64,000 bases of DNA. Origin: Meloidogyne chitwoodi. Its lineage: Eukaryota; Nematoda; Chromadorea; Rhabditida; Meloidogynidae. The notes below the pieces were generated by a model. That model had not been told where the DNA came from. It made no database searches and saw nothing but the letters and a program-made list of their open reading frames with translations. Position 1 is the stretch's first letter; every line of letters starts with the position of its first letter. Below, in pieces: positions 37,301 to 50,203 of this stretch. A program made the translations under genes and the position numbers. The stretch lies in NCBI GenBank assembly GCA_015183035.1, contig JACZZP010000003.1, positions 310,001-374,000 on the forward strand, in the 5' to 3' direction.

Positions 37301-40046
37301 TGACCTTTTTGTCGGGTTTGAACTTCTCAGTTAGTACCCATAAAATACTCAAAAAATGTCTGGGCCTAGACTATGGGTACGAGAAAAACCCAGTCCTGTA
37401 CACAGAGTCTTGAGGCATTTTTATTTGATAAAATAACTGAACGAGTGCCTTCAAATTTAATCTCTCGTCTTGAAATTAATCCATTTATACCCCAAAAATT
37501 AAATTTAATAAAAAAAAACCTTGGTGCATCCAAAATATATTCATAAGTACACATGTGTTGTTCAGGTACTGTTTGCCAAACACGTGCCAATTTAACCAAA
37601 GCACCAGCATCCATTAATCCATAACCAAATTTATTGCTAATACGTCTTCCAACACCATTAATAGCCCAACCAGGATTATTTAGTAACGGATTTGGATTTG
37701 CTGTGCGTAAAACAATGTGTTGCATGTCACGCCATGTAAGTGATGGACTGAAAAAAAAATTTTTTTTCTTTCAATGGCGAAAGTGGGGAATTTTTTGGAA
37801 ATTAATTTTTTAAAAAAAAACTTTGCTTCCAACGCCAAGGCAATTATTCCTGCTGCTAAAGGTGCACTAGCACTCGTTCCTGTATGCATTTTTGTACATC
37901 CAATTGGAACATCTACTGTTACCTAAATAGAAAAATAAATTAAATAACTACTTTGAAAGAATTATTTAACCCCCGTGAATAGACAAATCCAGTAAAAAAA
38001 TTTAAATTAGAATTATTTTAAAGTCTAATTATAAAGGAGAGTATACTAGAAAGGTACCCAATATTTATTTTAATTAAAAAAATACAATGGCCGGTTGATT
38101 TATATTAGCAGAAGAATAAGTTGTTGCAATCGAAGATGGACATTCCTCCAAATACCAAGGCTTGTGATTATCAAAAGTTGCAGAGCTTATACTTAATGTG
38201 TAAATTGATGTAGTATAGCCATCAGCTGAACAACTATCTTGTCTAAAATGGAAAAAAATAAAAACATTTAAACGTTAAAAAAACCTCGAACCGCCATTTC
38301 CACTTGCCCAAACGAAAATATTTCCTTTTCCTCCACGTCCTTGTTTAATTCCTTGAAAGAAAAAAAGATAACAAATTTTAATATTATTTTTATCAATTTA
38401 ATCTAAATAAAAGACAACTAATGGATGAAAAGATGACAAAAAAGCCCGTAAACCTTTAAAAGATTCAAACCTCACCATGAATTTGGTTAATCGGACACGC
38501 TACCACTGAGCTACCGAGAACCTATCCAATTTTACTTTATTTATCTTTAACAATTGCCTATTTTTAACCAGCTGAATGCATAAAAAATATTTAATAAACC
38601 TCGATAAAATGCTTCTTGTGCTAAATTTCCAGGTCCATCAAATGTTTTTCCATCATCTTCAGGTCCCCAACTTGCAGAATAAATATCAATATGCTGTTGA
38701 TTTAGATTAAGAGAAGCAGCTTCAACACTGTCACTAACTGGTCCATCAAGCATTCTGACACCACCAATTTTTGATAAAAAGGCGACACCAACTCCACACA
38801 CATCATTACCAGCAAGAGCTGCAACTTCACCTGCACAACGAGTTCCGTGCCTTTTTTGAAAAAAGGGAATAAATAAATAAATAATAAATTAAAATATACT
38901 TATTATCTCCATTGTTCTGTGGCGTAGGATCTGCGTCATGGTCATTAATATCAGTACTAGCATAAGGATCATAATTTTGCATCAAATCTGGATGATCTCT
39001 TTGAATACCATCATCAAGAATTGAAATGGAAACATTTCTACCAGCATAACCCATTAACCAAGCTTCGCGTACGTTCATATCGAACCCTCCTACTGCTCTT
39101 CCAATCTAATCAATAAAAATTTTAAAAAATTTAAAAAATTCAAAAACTAACCAAATACCATTGATCTTGATATAACGGATCTATAAACGGCAATTTTGGA
39201 ACAGGTCGACGTTCAAAAAATGTTGTTTGACGCCGTTGACGTTGATTATCCTCTTCTACTGGTCCAATAAGTGAAGGTTGCCTGCTGTCAATGTAATCAC
39301 GTTTCACTCGTCGCCTTGGCCTGTCTACTATTAGATCGACAACTTCTCGTCTATCCCGTATACTCTCAATCGAACGTTTTCTTCTTCGATTTACTCCAGC
39401 ACCCGTATTATCTTCATAGAGGAAATAATGCGATTCAAGGAAAGGATCACCCTAGGAATTAAGATTGAAGTTTAAAATTAATGTAAAATAGAATAGTTTT
39501 AAAAAATTTAATAGGTCAAATATTATAATCTAAAATCTGAGAAAGATAAAAACCAAATTTATCAAATTGAAAAAATAAAAACCCCGAACGGACTCGAACC
39601 CATACCCCTAAAACAAATAGTTGAGAACACTACAACTCAAGCACAAAGCTTATAATGAAAAATAAATAAAAATTCATCAATAAAAATCAAACCTTAACAA
39701 CCATTCCGTGTTCTTGAGCAATTTGTCTCGCCAAACGATCATCACGCTTCACCAGTTTCAAAATATTATGGGAGGGCTCTTCACATTTTTGAACTTGACC
39801 CGTTTCGTCATCAGAATTTGAACAAAAAATTGAATCATGGGCAATTCCTGTTACATTATTAATCGTAATATGAAGCAGTAACAATATATTGAATAAAAGA
39901 TAAAGCTGTAGGTAAATAAAAGGGCCACTAAATTTGGGCAATCTAAAAATTAATAAATTCTGTTTTTGCTGCTCTTGTCGTCGTTGTATTATTGGTTTTT
40001 GCCTATCTTGTTCTTTATTCCTGCTATGACATTGCCACTTTTGCAT
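31376..40046 (-). CDS. bli-4: Furin/kexin-type proprotein convertase, BLI-4 orthologue (long membrane-anchored isoform)
   Basis: BLI-4 cleaves pro-proteins, including cuticle collagens, after dibasic sites in the secretory pathway. Long isoform exons: 40046-39693, 39451-39152, 39105-38900, 38850-38600, 38351-38285, 38242-38086, 37922-37822, 37747-37520, 37139-36944, 36899-36779, 36383-36244, 33131-32962, 32736-32537, 32369-32241, 32084-31760, 31577-31376; 1048 aa, all phases consistent. It has a prodomain with RRRKRS and RRRVKRD processing sites. The catalytic residues are Asp249 (ILDDGIQ), His288 (HGTRCAG), Asn389 (ASGNGGS) and Ser462 (GTSASAP). A P domain, a furin-like cysteine-rich domain, a transmembrane helix ([19 protein letters not shown]) and an acidic tail with EYTPL follow. 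At least two tRNA-like segments and many short repeats fill the introns. Confidence 0.95.
32391..34340. repeat. Cluster of GGACAGTTCAGTGCC motifs
   Basis: At least ten copies of a short motif, consensus GGACrGTTCAGTGCC, lie in bli-4 introns (32391, 32441, 32463, 32783, 32869, 32900, 32921, 33996, 34019, 34309, 34324). They are all on the plus strand, antisense to the gene. Further diverged copies lie at 43.6 and 44.17 kb. Confidence 0.8.
33157..33505. repeat. 25-bp minisatellite in a bli-4 intron
   Basis: About 14 copies of a 25-bp unit containing ACATCTCATTTTACAAAAC, with two interior copies reading ACAACTCATTTTT. The array starts next to the first cysteine-rich exon. The long repetitive ORF over it is simply the repeat read in one frame. 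Confidence 0.95.
35179..35463 (-). CDS. Candidate alternative 3' exon of bli-4, or small membrane protein gene
   Basis: A 94-aa open frame beginning [13 protein letters not shown], with a strong transmembrane helix (about residues 6-32), a basic [10 protein letters not shown] stop-transfer segment, and a Thr/Ser-rich tail. An acceptor AG lies directly before its ATG. The upstream bli-4 exon ending at 36244 stops in phase 0, so joining the two would give a membrane-anchored convertase without the cysteine-rich domain. It could equally be a separate trans-spliced gene. Transcript evidence would decide. Confidence 0.4.
   Translation of the reverse strand: MMIDLPGLITILQIIALIFIKLIGIYLFIKLFKKWRRRKRGKIADISGGETLTLSTTSTTTILNSPTTIKTLGEEKISSAKNIKNNNKSLQNNK
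35962..36383 (-). CDS. bli-4: Read-through 3' exon of a short bli-4 isoform
   Basis: If the donor at 36243 (CAG then GTAGG) is skipped, the frame stays open to a stop at 35962. It adds a tail rich in Gly and Asn that ends IVNSRRD. This would be an 800-aa soluble isoform with catalytic and P domains but no cysteine-rich or membrane part. Known bli-4 loci make several C-terminal isoforms, which supports the idea; the tail itself is low complexity. Confidence 0.55.
38455..38524 (-). pseudogene. tRNA-like segment, degenerate
   Basis: In bli-4 intron 4, sense strand. Minus reading has GGTAGCTCAGTGGTAGCG, a good D arm and A box, then GAGGTTTGAATC at B-box spacing. Acceptor and anticodon stems are poor. 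Confidence 0.6.
39581..39650 (-). pseudogene. tRNA-like segment, degenerate
   Basis: In bli-4 intron 1, sense strand. Minus reading has GAGTTGTAGTGTTCTC and the B-box-like GGGTTCGAGTCCG. Stems are incomplete. Confidence 0.55.
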
Positions 40047-40412
40047 TGAAAATTAGAACTTGCACGAATGGTTAGCGACAGTTTGGGCAAAATATTGAAG
40101 AGCCCGAAACTGAAAATTAATTAAAATACTTATTTTTAAAAATATCAAGCAAACCTTTAAAGTGTTTGTAGCTGATTAAACAGGAAGAGGAAGCCCACCA
40201 ACAACGACTAAAATTTAAAAAAATTGGTAAAAAGGTTAAACGTAAAAATGTAAAGTTCGCGAAAAAATGTGAATTAAAATAAAAGTACATTTAATAAAAA
40301 AGAAGTTTTTTAATTACACAAATTCGCAAAAAATGTTTAAAAAAAATTTTAGACTTTAAAAAACTTTATTCGATAGACAAATGCTCATCTAGCCGCTAAA
40401 TTAGAACATTTA

Positions 40413-40481
40413 CCAGCAGGAGGATTCGAACCCGTAAGCTCTGCCCAACTAAATCTAACACACTACCAATACACCAAGAAG
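40413..40481 (-). pseudogene. tRNA-like segment, degenerate
   Basis: About 370 bp upstream of the bli-4 ATG, same strand. Minus reading has TTGGTGTATTGGTAGTG and GGGTTCGAATCCTCC at tRNA spacing. Stems are poor. Confidence 0.55.
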
Positions 40482-42504
40482 ATTATCGACAGACTAGATT
40501 TTTATTTACTTATAATATAATTCATAGAGTCTAAGGATCTCCTCAAATTGTCCTTAAAGTAAGATTTTTATTTTTAATATCCTTAATGCAAAATAAATAT
40601 TTACACGTGGAAGATATATTAATATTAATTAAAAAGGGAGTGAAATAAATGCTAAAAGACGTCTCAAGTGTTTAACACACACAAACTTTACGTTGGAATG
40701 TGCTGGAGTTTTTTTTTATTAAATAAATTCGGCGAATGAAATATTAAAAAAAGGAACACAACTTTATGATGATGAATGTTTTTTAAAAGATGAAAGGGTA
40801 AAATAATTTTAAAATTTTCACTAAGTGTCGTGTCATTCAAGCCTTTTAAAAAATAAATTTTAATCGTTTGCGAATAGATGTTTCGGCGCAAAAACTCGTT
40901 GGCGCGAAAGTTTATAAAACTGCCAAATATTGACCCAAAATCGTAAAATTTTGCATGAATATCCACAATAATGTTTTCTATCAACCCTAAAAATTTCAGA
41001 ATTTTTGGATCAGTATAAAGAAAGTTAGAGTCAAAAAATCTCACCTGCGCCCAATCGCCCTTTCCACTAAAGCCATGCGCAGCAGAGTGAGACGAAAATC
41101 CCAAACATTAAAAATAAGAGAGAGGAGATCAATTTTCTCTTTTCCCCTCCTCTTTTATATATTAACTTTTCTAATGCCCAAAATATTTTGTTTGTTACTC
41201 TATAAATTAACTATTGAATGTTGTTGAATGATTTTACTTTTTATTTTTACACTTTTAATGTTCCTCCCATACTTTTGCGCGCAATAAAAGTAGATATAGA
41301 ATATTAAAATATTGATAGAAAAATTTTAATAATTTTGTTAAGTGAGGATTACATTATAAAAGAGGGATTAGAAAAAGAAGAAATTAAGTGGACGATTAAA
41401 AGGTGTCTTTTGAGTCTGGAAAAGAAAAATCGCTACAAGAGACTCTAATGTTCTTTTAATAATTAAGACTCTAATGTGTATATCTCAGGTGACAATTATA
41501 AATATCATACCTATTAGAGTCTAATTAATGTGCGTTGATTTGACGGTTTAGCATTTGTTAAACCGGTATATATTTTCGTATTTTCTTTCAAGGTAGTTAA
41601 ATGGTTCTAGGGTAATAATAATCTTTTTTTTTAAGAAATAAGAAAACAAGTATGTAATATATAGCTAAATGTATATTACTAAATCATAAATATTTTTATC
41701 AACGGTCGGGCCACCGACACTTTTAAGTTTTTTCATCACAATTTATTTATTATTACAACAAAAAATTAAAAAAAAAATTTATTTTCCTCTGAAGGTTTTG
41801 TAATTTTTGGGCGCAATAACGATTAGGCGCGGGAGCTTATAACTTTGTCAGATTTAGACCTAAAGCTATAAAATTTGGTATAGACATTTTACTAAAAGTA
41901 AACTAAGTTTTCTCAAAATTTCAAAATTTTTGGTCCAAAATTAGAATAGTTATGGTCAAAAATGTAAAATTAGGTGTTTCCAGAAGATCACTATGTGAGT
42001 AAAAATCCAGACTTCTAATGATCGCTGATTTTTCTTAAAAATTGACATAGAAGAAAACAAATTATCAGAAGACCATTAGAGTCTGGATGTAAATAAAATA
42101 AATTAATTAGTAAAATGACATTAGAGTCTGAACAAACAACTCTGATTAAAATCCAAATTTAAAATTAAAATAGAGAGAAAATTTTCAAATTTATTTGTTT
42201 TTGAGACTCTAATATAAAATAAAGAAAGAAAAAAGTAAAAATAAAAAGAATATATATTGCTAATGATATTACAACTTTACCGCAAATAACAAAAACAAAA
42301 CTTTCGCTCACACCCAAATAATCAGGTTTTTGGAAGTTAAAGAAGAAAAAAGAGGAAGGTTGTCTCAATCTTTTTTTATCTATTTTGCCAGCTTTCGGTT
42401 GTTCCTTGTTATTTTTTCTTTTTTTTAAAGAAAGGGGGCGTTACGACGCAATAAAGTTGGTTGGACGCTTACGAATAAATTAACATTTTGTCAAAAAGCT
42501 AAAG

Positions 42505-42750
42505 TCTTGAAATTTTTACCAGAGATGTGTCAAAGTGTTAACTATTTTTGGTAAAAATTTCAGAATTTTTGGTTTCGTATTTCGACAGTTGTGGTCGAAA
42601 ATTCTCGAAAAATAGACAATTTTCGCTATTTTTCTCGAATTTTTTGACATTTTCGACCATAACTGTCGAAATACGTACCAAAAATTCTGAAATTTTTAAC
42701 AAAAATAGTTAACACTTTGACACATCTCTGATAAAAATTTTAAAATTTTT
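42505..42750. repeat. 245-bp palindrome
   Basis: Arms of about 110 bp (landmark GAGATGTGTCAAAGTGTTAA and its complement) meet near 42625. The flanks carry GGCG/CGCC-containing DNA like related half-copies at 40.87 and 41.81 kb. Likely a non-autonomous foldback element. Confidence 0.8.
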
Positions 42751-44219
42751 AGAACAATTTTAAAATTTATGGGCTAATTTAAAATTCTACGCCTTTTCAG
42801 CGCCTAAAAGACCTACAGTCCCGCGCCTTGTATTTTTTAATTCTCTGAGTTGTTTAATTGTCTACAAACAATTTTTTTAACTAAATAGAGGAAGTGAACA
42901 ATAGGGGAAGTAAAAAAAGATTTTATGTAGTTGCAAAATAAATAAATATTTTTTATTATAGTCATTTTTATGATTTTTTGTTCGTTTAAAAATTAAAAAA
43001 TGTGATTGATAAAATTATATAATGTTGACAATTTATTTTAATATATTTTTAAATAGCTCAAATTTTTGTTTTTACGATGTTTAAATTTATTATCAAAATT
43101 TTTTTAAATTGAGTTAATCATTTTTAATCAGTTATGATTTGGGTGTGCGCTAAAAAACGTTAAAAGTGAAGATTGGCGTTTCTGGTTATATTGGCGCACG
43201 TCAAATTTATAAAATAGTCGGGGTTCATTAGAGTCTGAAAATAAATTAATTTTTTTTGTTTAAGTCTCAAATGGTATATTGACCGGATAATACCATTTGA
43301 GTCTTGGAACAAACTTTAAAAATTTCAGACTCTAATGGCCATTAACTAGAAGGGTACTTTAATGAACAAAAGGCGCAATTTTTTAAATTTTGTAAAAAAA
43401 TTTTTTATGAGATTGTTATTTTAATTTACAATAAAAATAAATATGTATGATAAAAAAGGAGGAAAAATATTAGTAATATAATTAATATAAAAAATGTTTG
43501 TATTATTAAATGTTGGGCCATTGTCTTTTTTATTTGACTATTTTTCGGTGTTAGGAACAACAAGTGCAGAGTAAGCGAAAGAAAATGTCAATAATGACTG
43601 GCCGTTTCATTGCGACACTTAAAAAATCCCAGCAATTCGGCACCGAACCGTCAGGTAATGCAAATAATTAATGTCATTTCATTGCCACACTCAAAAATGT
43701 TCGAGGAATTCGACACCGAACTGTCCTGTATTGAACTTATAGGCGGCGAAATGTCCGGTGTGGAATTGTCTAATTTTTATTTTCCTCTCTTTCATTTTCA
43801 TTGCGCTCATCTTTGAAAAGGACAGAAAAACAAGGGAAAAATTAAGATAAAGAACAGATTGAGAAAAGGGGAAAAATGAGGGAAGGAGAAAAAAACTTGC
43901 GCAAAACTCGAATAAAAATAAAAAATAAAAATGTTTATTTGGCCAATCTTTTTTTATTTAACAAAAATATTTTCCGGTCTATTTGATGAGTACAATAAAA
44001 ATAATAAAGTTTTTTTGTTACTATTTGACGAACAAACAAGAGAAAGAAAAAAAGAAAAACTTTTATTTAAAGCGCAAAAGTTGGTAGAAAATATTATTAT
44101 TTATAGAACATCTTAAAATCTTAGGAGTTTTGCAAATTATTTTAATAAAAGGAAAACACTAAAAAACATTCAACGGTCGGTTCAGTGCAGACACTAAAAA
44201 ATTTTTTAAGGAATTCTTC

Positions 44220-44402
44220 GGCTCTACTTTAGGAGATGCGTCCCATCAAAGGACATGCGTCTGGTTCTCGAATTCTAGTCAAATAAATAGCTCATTCGAT
44301 TCAGCTTTTCGAGCTCTTTCGAATGATACTAAATTCATAAATTTCCAACGCTGGAAAGGACGCATGTCCTTTGATGGGACACGCATGTCATTAAGTAGAG
44401 CC
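44220..44402. mobile_element. 183-bp MITE with 8-bp target duplication
   Basis: Terminal inverted repeats of about 45 bp start GGCTCTACTT and contain CCCATCAAAGGACATGCGTC. The element is flanked by the exact direct repeat AATTCTTC (44212-44219 and 44403-44410). Its interior contains GCTCATTCGATTCAGC, also found in the 29.5-31 kb foldback. The 8-bp duplication and GG-beginning ends resemble the element at 8454. Confidence 0.88.
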
Positions 44403-44969
44403 AATTCTTCTTTATTTATTTATTTATTTATTATCTTCATTATTTAACATTCATTATTTGCAATCGAACGGTTGCATATGATTTTACACAAGTCAATCTG
44501 GTAAGTTAGGCAACGGTGAAAGAGACGATTTTATTTTTTAAATTTTTTTACAAAAGAAACAAAAACAACATTAATTTTAATTAACAAATTTTTTGTAATA
44601 TAATCAAAGAGTAAAATATCAATAATAAAAAGAAACAAAACAACACAATTAGAGACCAAAATTTAAAAAAACGGGGACCGGGAATTGGAAATATAAAATT
44701 ACAGGCCGGGACCTGAAACGGGAAAACCGGGAATTCCTGTTGGTTTGACCTTGTTTTATTAGAAAATGGCGGGAAAAAGACTTGGAAACCGTGTTCCGGT
44801 CTCTACACACAAAATTATATATAAATGTCATGCAAATTTTGTGTGTGTGTGTTTTATTATTATTAAAATAATTTTTATTTTTTCTTTTTTTTTAACACTA
44901 GACACACAAAAAAATATATATCAATTATAACAACAAACCAATTCTATAATTTTTTTTATTTAAATTTTT

Positions 44970-47900
44970 TCACGTTGCCCAGCGTACTCTTTGTTTTAAC
45001 TGTTCTCCTCCCATTAAATTTCCAATCCCTCCCAATCCAGATTGACCACCTCCTCCTCTTTGATTCCGATGAAATCCGCCTATATTTAATTTAATTTAAA
45101 AAAAATCCGCAAAAGAAAATTGCGGACAACAACACCCCTTTACTCTTCTAACCCCTTATATTTTACTGATTATTAAAAATTAAAAAAAATTAAACCTCCA
45201 ATCCGTTCATTTCCACTACCACCACCACCAACACGTCTATCACCACCACCACCACTAAAAATTCTTCTTTGATCATTAGGCATAATTCCTGCTAAAGATG
45301 ATTGTCCTCCTCCTCCACCACTACTTCCACCACCACCACCAGTTTGTTGTTGTTGTTGTTCAATTGAAGATACTTGACAAAACTTTTCGGCAGCTTGAAG
45401 ACTAAGTAATTGTAATTTGCTTGGTTCGACTTTATGCATAATTAGACAATCTGTTGACTCATCAAATTTAGCACATAATTCTTCTTGGATAATCATTTTA
45501 CTTGAGAGATAAATAAAATATTAATTTAATAAAAAATTTCTTTAAAAATATTTTAATTTACTCCAAAATATAATTATTTGCGGACAAAAAAAACTTGCGG
45601 ACAAAAAAACTTGCGGACAAACAAATTTTTAAATAAAAAAACCTAATTATTGCATAAATTCTTTGTCGACTTAATTGAAATTGTTCGCATAAACTTTTTA
45701 ATAAAACAGTGCTATATATAGTAGAATACATGAGCAAATATGTTCGCAATGTCTCTTCTTGGATACGTTGAACCAAAATTTTTTTTACATTTTCTGAATT
45801 TCGAAACAAATTCCAAACCTTTAAAAAAATTTAAAATATATATGAAGAAGAAGAAAAAATAATTTTTAAAAAATTGAAAAGAATTTTTAATTTTTTTTAA
45901 ATTTTAAAGTCACTCCATAAAATAACTCCTATAAAAATAAAGGGGAAAAAAATTTTTTTTCAAATTGAAAAAAATTAATTTTAAATTTTCAGATCATTCT
46001 TGCTGTCTCAAAATAAATTCTACAACAAATTATAAGAATAATGAAATTAAAAAAATTTTTTAATTTCATGTTCCTTAACCTCTACTTATGTTCCTTAACC
46101 CCTTCAATACCCCTCATTTTTAAAATTAAAAAAAAAGAAATAAAACCTTTGCATTCATTTTATCATTAATTACATAATCTCTACATTTAATCCAATCCCC
46201 TCTCAACATTGCCCTCGAAGCAGCAACAACATGTTCACGAGTATTTTCAGGAGGGCCAATTAATGCCGATTTTTCAGAGAATTTTAGTTGGTAGTGAAAT
46301 GATCGAGAAAGTAAACGACGACGAACATCATATTCATAACACGCAATATTTGGAATTTCTAATAACATTGAACAAATTAAATAAACACATTCCATTAATT
46401 CCAAATTAATGTGCATATGATAGGGAACTTGTAATGAACGTTCTTTTAATTCCTTAAAAAAAATTTTGTGGGAAAGGTAAATTTAATTTTTAAAAATTAT
46501 TATTAGTTAATACTTTTTTATAAATATTTTTCAAAAAATAAAACCTGTTCAGCAGTTTTTTCAGACTGTCGTGGAGGAATACCCTGAGCAAGCAATTCTT
46601 TTGACCGCTGTGTATTTTGAATCTCAGAAAGATTTTGATGTGCATCCTTGATTAAACCATGTCGAAATGCACAAAGACCAAGTTGACAAATTGTTCGATT
46701 GTAAAGAACCTAAAATATTAAAAATTGGACGTTTTGAAACTTTAACATTTTGAAAAATTTTCAAAATTTTGACATTTTGAAATCCAAACTTTTCCAATCT
46801 TTAAAAAAAACCTGAGTATTCGCATCAGAATGATCAACAATTGCTTGTAAATGAGACATTAACATCAAATTTCTAGCTTTATGCCAACGATCATGTTGTG
46901 CGTGATGGTATATTTGAGAAAGCATTGCCCTTTGACGTGCAAGAGGTGCATTTTTAAATGAATAAATTACTTTACAAAGCGATTCCATTAATTTCTCACT
47001 TTCTTTTTCATCAATTGAATACTTTAAAATAATAAATAGATTAAAAAAAAATTACTCAAAATTAGGGTGTGCGCCCCCTACGACAGTGACATTTTTATTT
47101 TTTTGTTAAGTTCCTTTTCACCTTTATCTTCCCTTTATTTTAAATAATTTTATCTTTTCCAAAGTTTAAAAACAAAATCTTCTACTACCCCAATATTTCC
47201 TTCCACACTACTTTGTAGGGTGAGAGGAACACAACTTGTGAGGGATAAGAAAAAAAGAAGTGGAAGGATAAATGTACAGGTATCTAAATTTCTAATAAAA
47301 AAAAACAAAAAGAGAACCCAATACTCCCAAAATTAAAAAAACCTTGTAATAAAGATGTTCTATTCTAAGTCCATAAATCAACAAAATTTCGTTCTGATCA
47401 AAAACAACAACTCCACCACCCATTTTTTGTCGATTATCAGCATATTCTTGTGCTTTTTCTATTAACAAGCAAAAGGTTGATTCTCCTTTTAATCTAACAA
47501 TTACAAAAAAAATTGAAAATTAAATAAAAAAAAAACTTTTCAATGTAATCTGTACTGTGACAATCGGTACTTTGAAATATTTTTGTTAATTCATCATCTA
47601 AGCGTTTAACCATTAAAATAACTGAACCGTGAACATAAAAAGGCTTTGATTTGTCCTAAAAAAATTTTTTTTAATTATTTCAAAAATTTTCCTGTTAACA
47701 ACATCCATCCTACAAAATGGTCAAAGGGCATAATGGTCAGGCAGTCTAATAAAATGATTAAAGTGAAAAAAGTTTTTTAAGCATTGGAAAAAGGGTAAAA
47801 GAGGAGGCATTATAAAAAATAGACTTTTGACCATTATGTCCTTTGACCATTTTTGTAAGCGAAGGAGTAAATGCAACAAACATATGAAATAAAATTAAAA

Positions 47901-50203
47901 AATACCAAAAGATTCTCTTCATCTTCGCCAGTAGAAATTGAAATTATAACATTTGGATGTTCAGTTAATAAATTCAAAAGGCCATTAACTGTCTCAACAG
48001 TTCTATAAAAAAATTAAAATTAAAAAAAAAACTTTTTTCCTCCCTCATTTTTCCCCCCAAAATTACTATAAGTAATTGTCTACTACTTTCACCCCCTATA
48101 TCTCATAAAAATATTTATTTAAACAAACTTTATCCACGAATTAAATTCCATAGCATCACTAATCCTTGTATTCATTTCAAAAAGTGCAGCAATCACAACC
48201 GTCAAAATTTTTGCCAATAAACCAACACCTAGACCATTTTCATCTGTTGCCTTATAAAGTTCTTTTAAATAGCGAACATAAGTTTTTCGATTTGTCGATT
48301 TTCGTCCACGATTTGTATTTAATTCGCTCAATTTTTTAATTATTACTTCTCCAGTAATTTCTTCTTTACTATCAAAAAGTGGTTTTACAGCATCTTTGTT
48401 GTAAGTTACTTTTTCCCAAGCATTGTTTGCTTCATTTTCTTTATTTTGATTATTATTATCTTGTTCTTCTCCGTCTATTATTGCTCGACGCTTTTCTTCT
48501 TTGAGACGTAAGGCTGCTTTACGTTCTTCTTTATCTTTTGTTTTTGTTACTGTTTTGTCTTTTCTTAATTTTTTTTTTTTGAAAATTTTTAATTAATAAA
48601 CTAAAGAGAGAGGATTTTAATATTTTTTAAGTAAAAAAACTCCCTTACAAAAAAATGAACCAAGAAAATAAAAAAAAGAAAAACAAACTTGAGAAAATAA
48701 CGTCGAAGTTCCTCCATCTCTTTTCCCTCTAAAGGTTCCAAATCTGAAGCAGATGATTCATCCGATTCTGTTCCCCAGTCAAATTCGTCATCTTCTTCCT
48801 CACTCCCAGAGCCATTTTCTCGAATAATTTTCTTTTTTGCAGCAACTATTTTAGGTAGACGACTTTTTATAGGTAATATTGTTGCTGGGACAGCTTTGAG
48901 AACCTTAAAAAAATTGGAAAAAATGGAGGAATTTTGTCTTAAAAAAGGTAGAGGAGTCCAGAATTTCGGTACAGAAGTTTCGGCGTGCTATAATCTACCC
49001 AACTTATCCATCCTTAAATTTTCTACAAAAGCTAAGAGAATCAGAAAACCCAAAAAAAATTTAAAAAACCTTATCTCCATCTTCCAACAATTCATCTTCA
49101 TCATTACTTTCAACCGCTCCACTCGAATAACCAAGAGGATCAGGCTCTTCACGATAAGAAACTAGATGATTATCAAATTCTTTGTTATACTTTTTTATTT
49201 TTTGACGAAAAGTTGCTAGAGCTTTTGAATTTTGTTTTGACATAATTTTCCGTCCTTCTCTGTCCTCCCATTGCTCATTAATAAAATCATCCAATTCAGC
49301 CAAATATCTAATATAAAAACGAGGAATGCAGCTATTCTCGCGAGAAATTATTAATTTTGCTTTTTCCCAAAATTTTGTGTGTTCCTCAAAAACTGAAAAA
49401 AAAGAAATGTGTTAAAAAATTAGAAAAATTTTAATCTTTAATTTTAAAGAATGAAGGAATTCTCCAGAAATTCAACTCCAGAAAATGTGTAAATTACTCA
49501 ACAAAATTCTTCAAATTCGAAAACTTAAAAAAACGGGGGATGTTCCTATTTCTGAACATTACGAACTCTACTTTACATTTTAGATATGAGCTTGGCAGAT
49601 ATGCTTTCGAACAAATCCAAGTCCAAACATTTTTGATCATTCTAACATGAGTTTTTTGGGTATGGGTTTACTTTTAGTCAAATTCTGGGAACAGCCAAGG
49701 CTCTTGATTTAATTTAATCACTTGTGCAATATTCTGGACTTTGACTCTAGTAGAAACCTAAGTACATAAAAAATCAAGATACTCGAAAATATCCGATTAT
49801 GAGCCTGGAATTAAGGTAAATATAAACTCATACCTTTGCCAAGAACCAGAAGGATCAATAGAATATTGCCCAATCAACTTATTAAAAGTCAAAAACTAAC
49901 TTGAAAGCAATTTTGATACGTCCTTAATATTCCTTGCATTTCGCGAATTTCGAATCATCTCCTTCAACTCTCCATAGGTTTTGTCTTTTTGACTACGAAC
50001 TACACGTTTGGGTCCTTCATCTTCAGAATCACTTGGATAAGCAAAATCTTGTCTTCCTCTAAAAATATTTTAAAATATAAAAAATAATTAAAAAAAAAAG
50101 AATACAAAGGTCGAGCTTGGACAACAACAGGTGCCTCAACATCAGAATCTCCACTTTCAGAGGCACTTGAACTAGAAACCGCACTACGAAAGAATTTTGA
50201 CAT
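44970..50203 (-). CDS. eif-3.C: Eukaryotic translation initiation factor 3 subunit C
   Basis: A core PCI-domain subunit of eIF3, which recruits the 40S ribosome and binds eIF1/eIF5. 14 exons: 50203-50106, 50058-49901, 49392-49070, 48903-48689, 48563-48129, 48002-47906, 47655-47537, 47493-47343, 47021-46812, 46709-46545, 46452-46147, 45818-45643, 45500-45196, 45079-44970; 955 aa (human 913). Signatures: [13 protein letters not shown] start with Ser/acidic stretch, [20 protein letters not shown], the helical [15 protein letters not shown], and the PCI-region [20 protein letters not shown], then [12 protein letters not shown]. The C-terminus is Gly-rich, with Gln and Gly runs, ending RVRWAT. It is divergent from the H2A.Z-like gene. 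Confidence 0.95.
47711..47857. mobile_element. 147-bp inverted-repeat element, copy 1
   Basis: In an eIF3c intron. The ends read TACAAAATGGTCAAAGGGCA and the complement of a similar sequence. A second copy is at 62236-62381. The TIR contains TGGTCAAAGGrCATAATGGTCA. Target duplication is unclear. Confidence 0.75.

Larger units (their letters stand above)
40047..44969. other. Gene-poor repeat-rich region upstream of bli-4
   Basis: 4.9 kb between the bli-4 start and the eIF3c stop. It contains a tRNA-like segment, fragments related to the GGCGC palindromic repeat (40.87-41.0 and 41.81-41.95 kb), a 245-bp palindrome, a 183-bp MITE, and many ACTCTAATG/CATTAGAGT motifs. ORFs at 40.7, 43.6 and 43.9 kb have no recognisable domain or supporting splice structure. 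The bli-4 promoter must lie at the left edge. Confidence 0.6.

Noticed and set aside
43610..43816. 68-aa ORF near 43.6 kb
   Set aside because: It spans diverged copies of the GTTCAGTGCC-type repeat and has no other support.
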